Made by a program: the position numbers and the translations under genes. A stretch of 43,196 nucleotides of DNA from Parvularia atlantis (lineage: Eukaryota; Opisthokonta; Rotosphaerida), in NCBI GenBank assembly GCA_943704415.1, contig CALSCO010002057.1, positions 1 to 43,196 on the forward strand, read 5' to 3'. The first letter of the stretch is position 1; every line of letters starts with the position of its first letter. The notes under the pieces are model-generated. The model saw only the letters and a list, made by a program, of their open reading frames with translations. It was not told where the DNA came from and did not search any database. Positions 42,322 through 43,196 of this stretch are shown here, in pieces.

Positions 42322-43038
42322 ATGGCAACAGCCAGTGTCACGGTCGTGTGCGCGCCAAACCGCGTCGACCGCCGTCCGGGCGACGTCGTCGTGTTCCTCG
42401 CGGGGTGCGCGGCTGCTGCTGTCGCGGCTGCGTGTCAGCGGATCCTGACGGAGCGGTGGACAGATCGACGGGCACGTGGCGCAAGGAGGTCATCGCCGCT
42501 CTGCAAACAGACGTCGCGTCAGGCGGCGCGCCGCTCATGGTGCTGGACCCGCAGCGGTGCGCGGACGGGCGCCGTGCGGCCGCGCGTTGCTGACGCGGAT
42601 CCGGTGCGCGCCGCCGCCGCAGCGACGACTGGGACGCGTCGTGGCGCGAGGACGCGAGCGACGCGCGCTTCCGCGAGCAGATCATGTGGGAGCTCGACGG
42701 GCTGGCGATGGCCAGCTTCGTCGCGGTGGCGCTGCTGCCGGACACGCTCGCGCCCGTGTCGCTGCTTGAGCTCGGCCTGAACATCGGGCTGAAGACGTAC
42801 GTACGTCTGCCGGTGATAAACTGGCGCGCTCACCGCGAACGGCAGCTGCGTCGTGTACTGCCACCCTAACTACGCCAAGCAGGGCCACATCGCGCTACTG
42901 ATCGAGCGGCACCCGCTAGCTCTGCGTGCCGCCTCGCTCTCAGAGATGGCGCAGCATTTGCGACGCCTACACCAGACATGGAAGGAGGACGAGGACAACG
43001 ACGCGATGCGCGCCCGGTCCCACCCTCGCCACGCCTGA
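42322..43038 (+). CDS. Nucleoside 2-deoxyribosyltransferase-like protein
   Basis: Four exons, start MATASVTVVCAPNRVDRRPG, stop 43036-43038. Splicing rebuilds the family motifs: VVFLAGSTGTWRKEVIAALQ (nucleotide-site Gly loop), PLMVLDPQRDDWDASW (Asp/Trp block), RFREQIMWELDGLAMASFV (with the conserved catalytic-type Glu of QxxWELDG), VSLLELGL and a C-terminal VVYCHPNYAKQGHI strand. This resembles the eukaryotic/fungal branch of the family (Pfam Nuc_deoxyrib_tr2), which would cleave or transfer deoxyribose between bases in nucleotide salvage; true substrates of this branch are poorly known. Length (about 180-190 residues) fits a single domain. Introns start GTGCGCGG, GTGCGCGG and GTACGTAC. Such genes are patchy in eukaryotes and may descend from bacterial transfer, but base usage and introns here match the neighbours. 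Confidence 0.85.
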
Positions 43039-43196
43039 CTGCTGCGTTGTGCTGTGAACTGGCTTTGCTTGCATGCGCCTTGCCGCTGTGAACGCAGACT
43101 CGGACGGATCCGCGACGTTCGAGGTGTCACGCTATTCGATTTTGACGGTTACGGATTCAAACGGGGGGGATGGCGCGCCGCACGACGCTCGCGCCG
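43039..43196. other. Right-edge sequence, nothing recognised
   Basis: The 158 bp after the last stop codon contain no supported coding region or RNA gene. It is less GC-rich than the rest and includes a run of six G near 43163-43168. Confidence 0.4.

Overview
The window is nuclear DNA of a GC-rich, very gene-dense unicellular eukaryote. Fifteen complete or near-complete protein genes and one gene 3' end fill almost all of it. Introns are many and small, mostly about 45-70 bp. They start GTGCG(T/C), or surprisingly often GCGCG(T/C). Most contain a CTGAC- or CTCAC-like box shortly before a GCAG 3' end. The gene set (RapGAP, Arp3, ESCRT-III Vps2/CHMP2, SAGA Spt7, ORC1 with a BAH domain, an EGF-type receptor, a Ki-67-like protein) fits a free-living protist near the amoebozoan/apusomonad/opisthokont side of the tree. 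The species cannot be fixed from sequence alone. I saw no tRNA, rRNA, CRISPR array, transposon or viral remnant.

Layout from left to right: end of an unidentified gene (+, 2-388); RapGAP (-, 468-4715); double-PH-domain protein (+, 4895-6441); Vps2/CHMP2 (-, 6582-7410); Arp3 (+, 7897-9520); small Gly/Ala-rich membrane protein (-, 9762-10419); a receptor-like protein with EGF repeats, one membrane span and a cytosolic PP2C phosphatase (+, 10575-15330); PP2A methylesterase (-, 15439-16893); TRF4/PAPD5-like nucleotidyltransferase (-, 16958-20218); Ki-67-like FHA protein with a PP1-docking motif (+, 20673-23771); EF-hand/helical-repeat protein (-, 23978-28673); AMMECR1 (+, 28809-29587); Spt7 (-, 29652-34479); ORC1 (+, 34827-37464); ATP9/Neo1-type P4-ATPase (-, 37521-42278); nucleoside 2-deoxyribosyltransferase-like protein (+, 42322-43038).

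Strands alternate almost perfectly: 14 of 15 neighbouring pairs are on opposite strands. Genes therefore sit head-to-head over gaps of 43-486 bp or tail-to-tail over gaps of 56-241 bp. This implies shared bidirectional promoters and shared 3'-end regions. There is no operon-like grouping by function. Reversible phosphorylation recurs by chance or otherwise: PP2C receptor, PP2A methylesterase and a PP1-docking protein lie within 13 kb.

The most notable objects are the Ki-67-like protein (N-terminal FHA, the RVxF/PExFD PP1 motif known from Ki-67 and Repo-Man, then eleven 23-residue repeats each holding a full Cdk1 consensus TPxR), the EGF-transmembrane-PP2C receptor phosphatase, and the high share of GC-AG introns.
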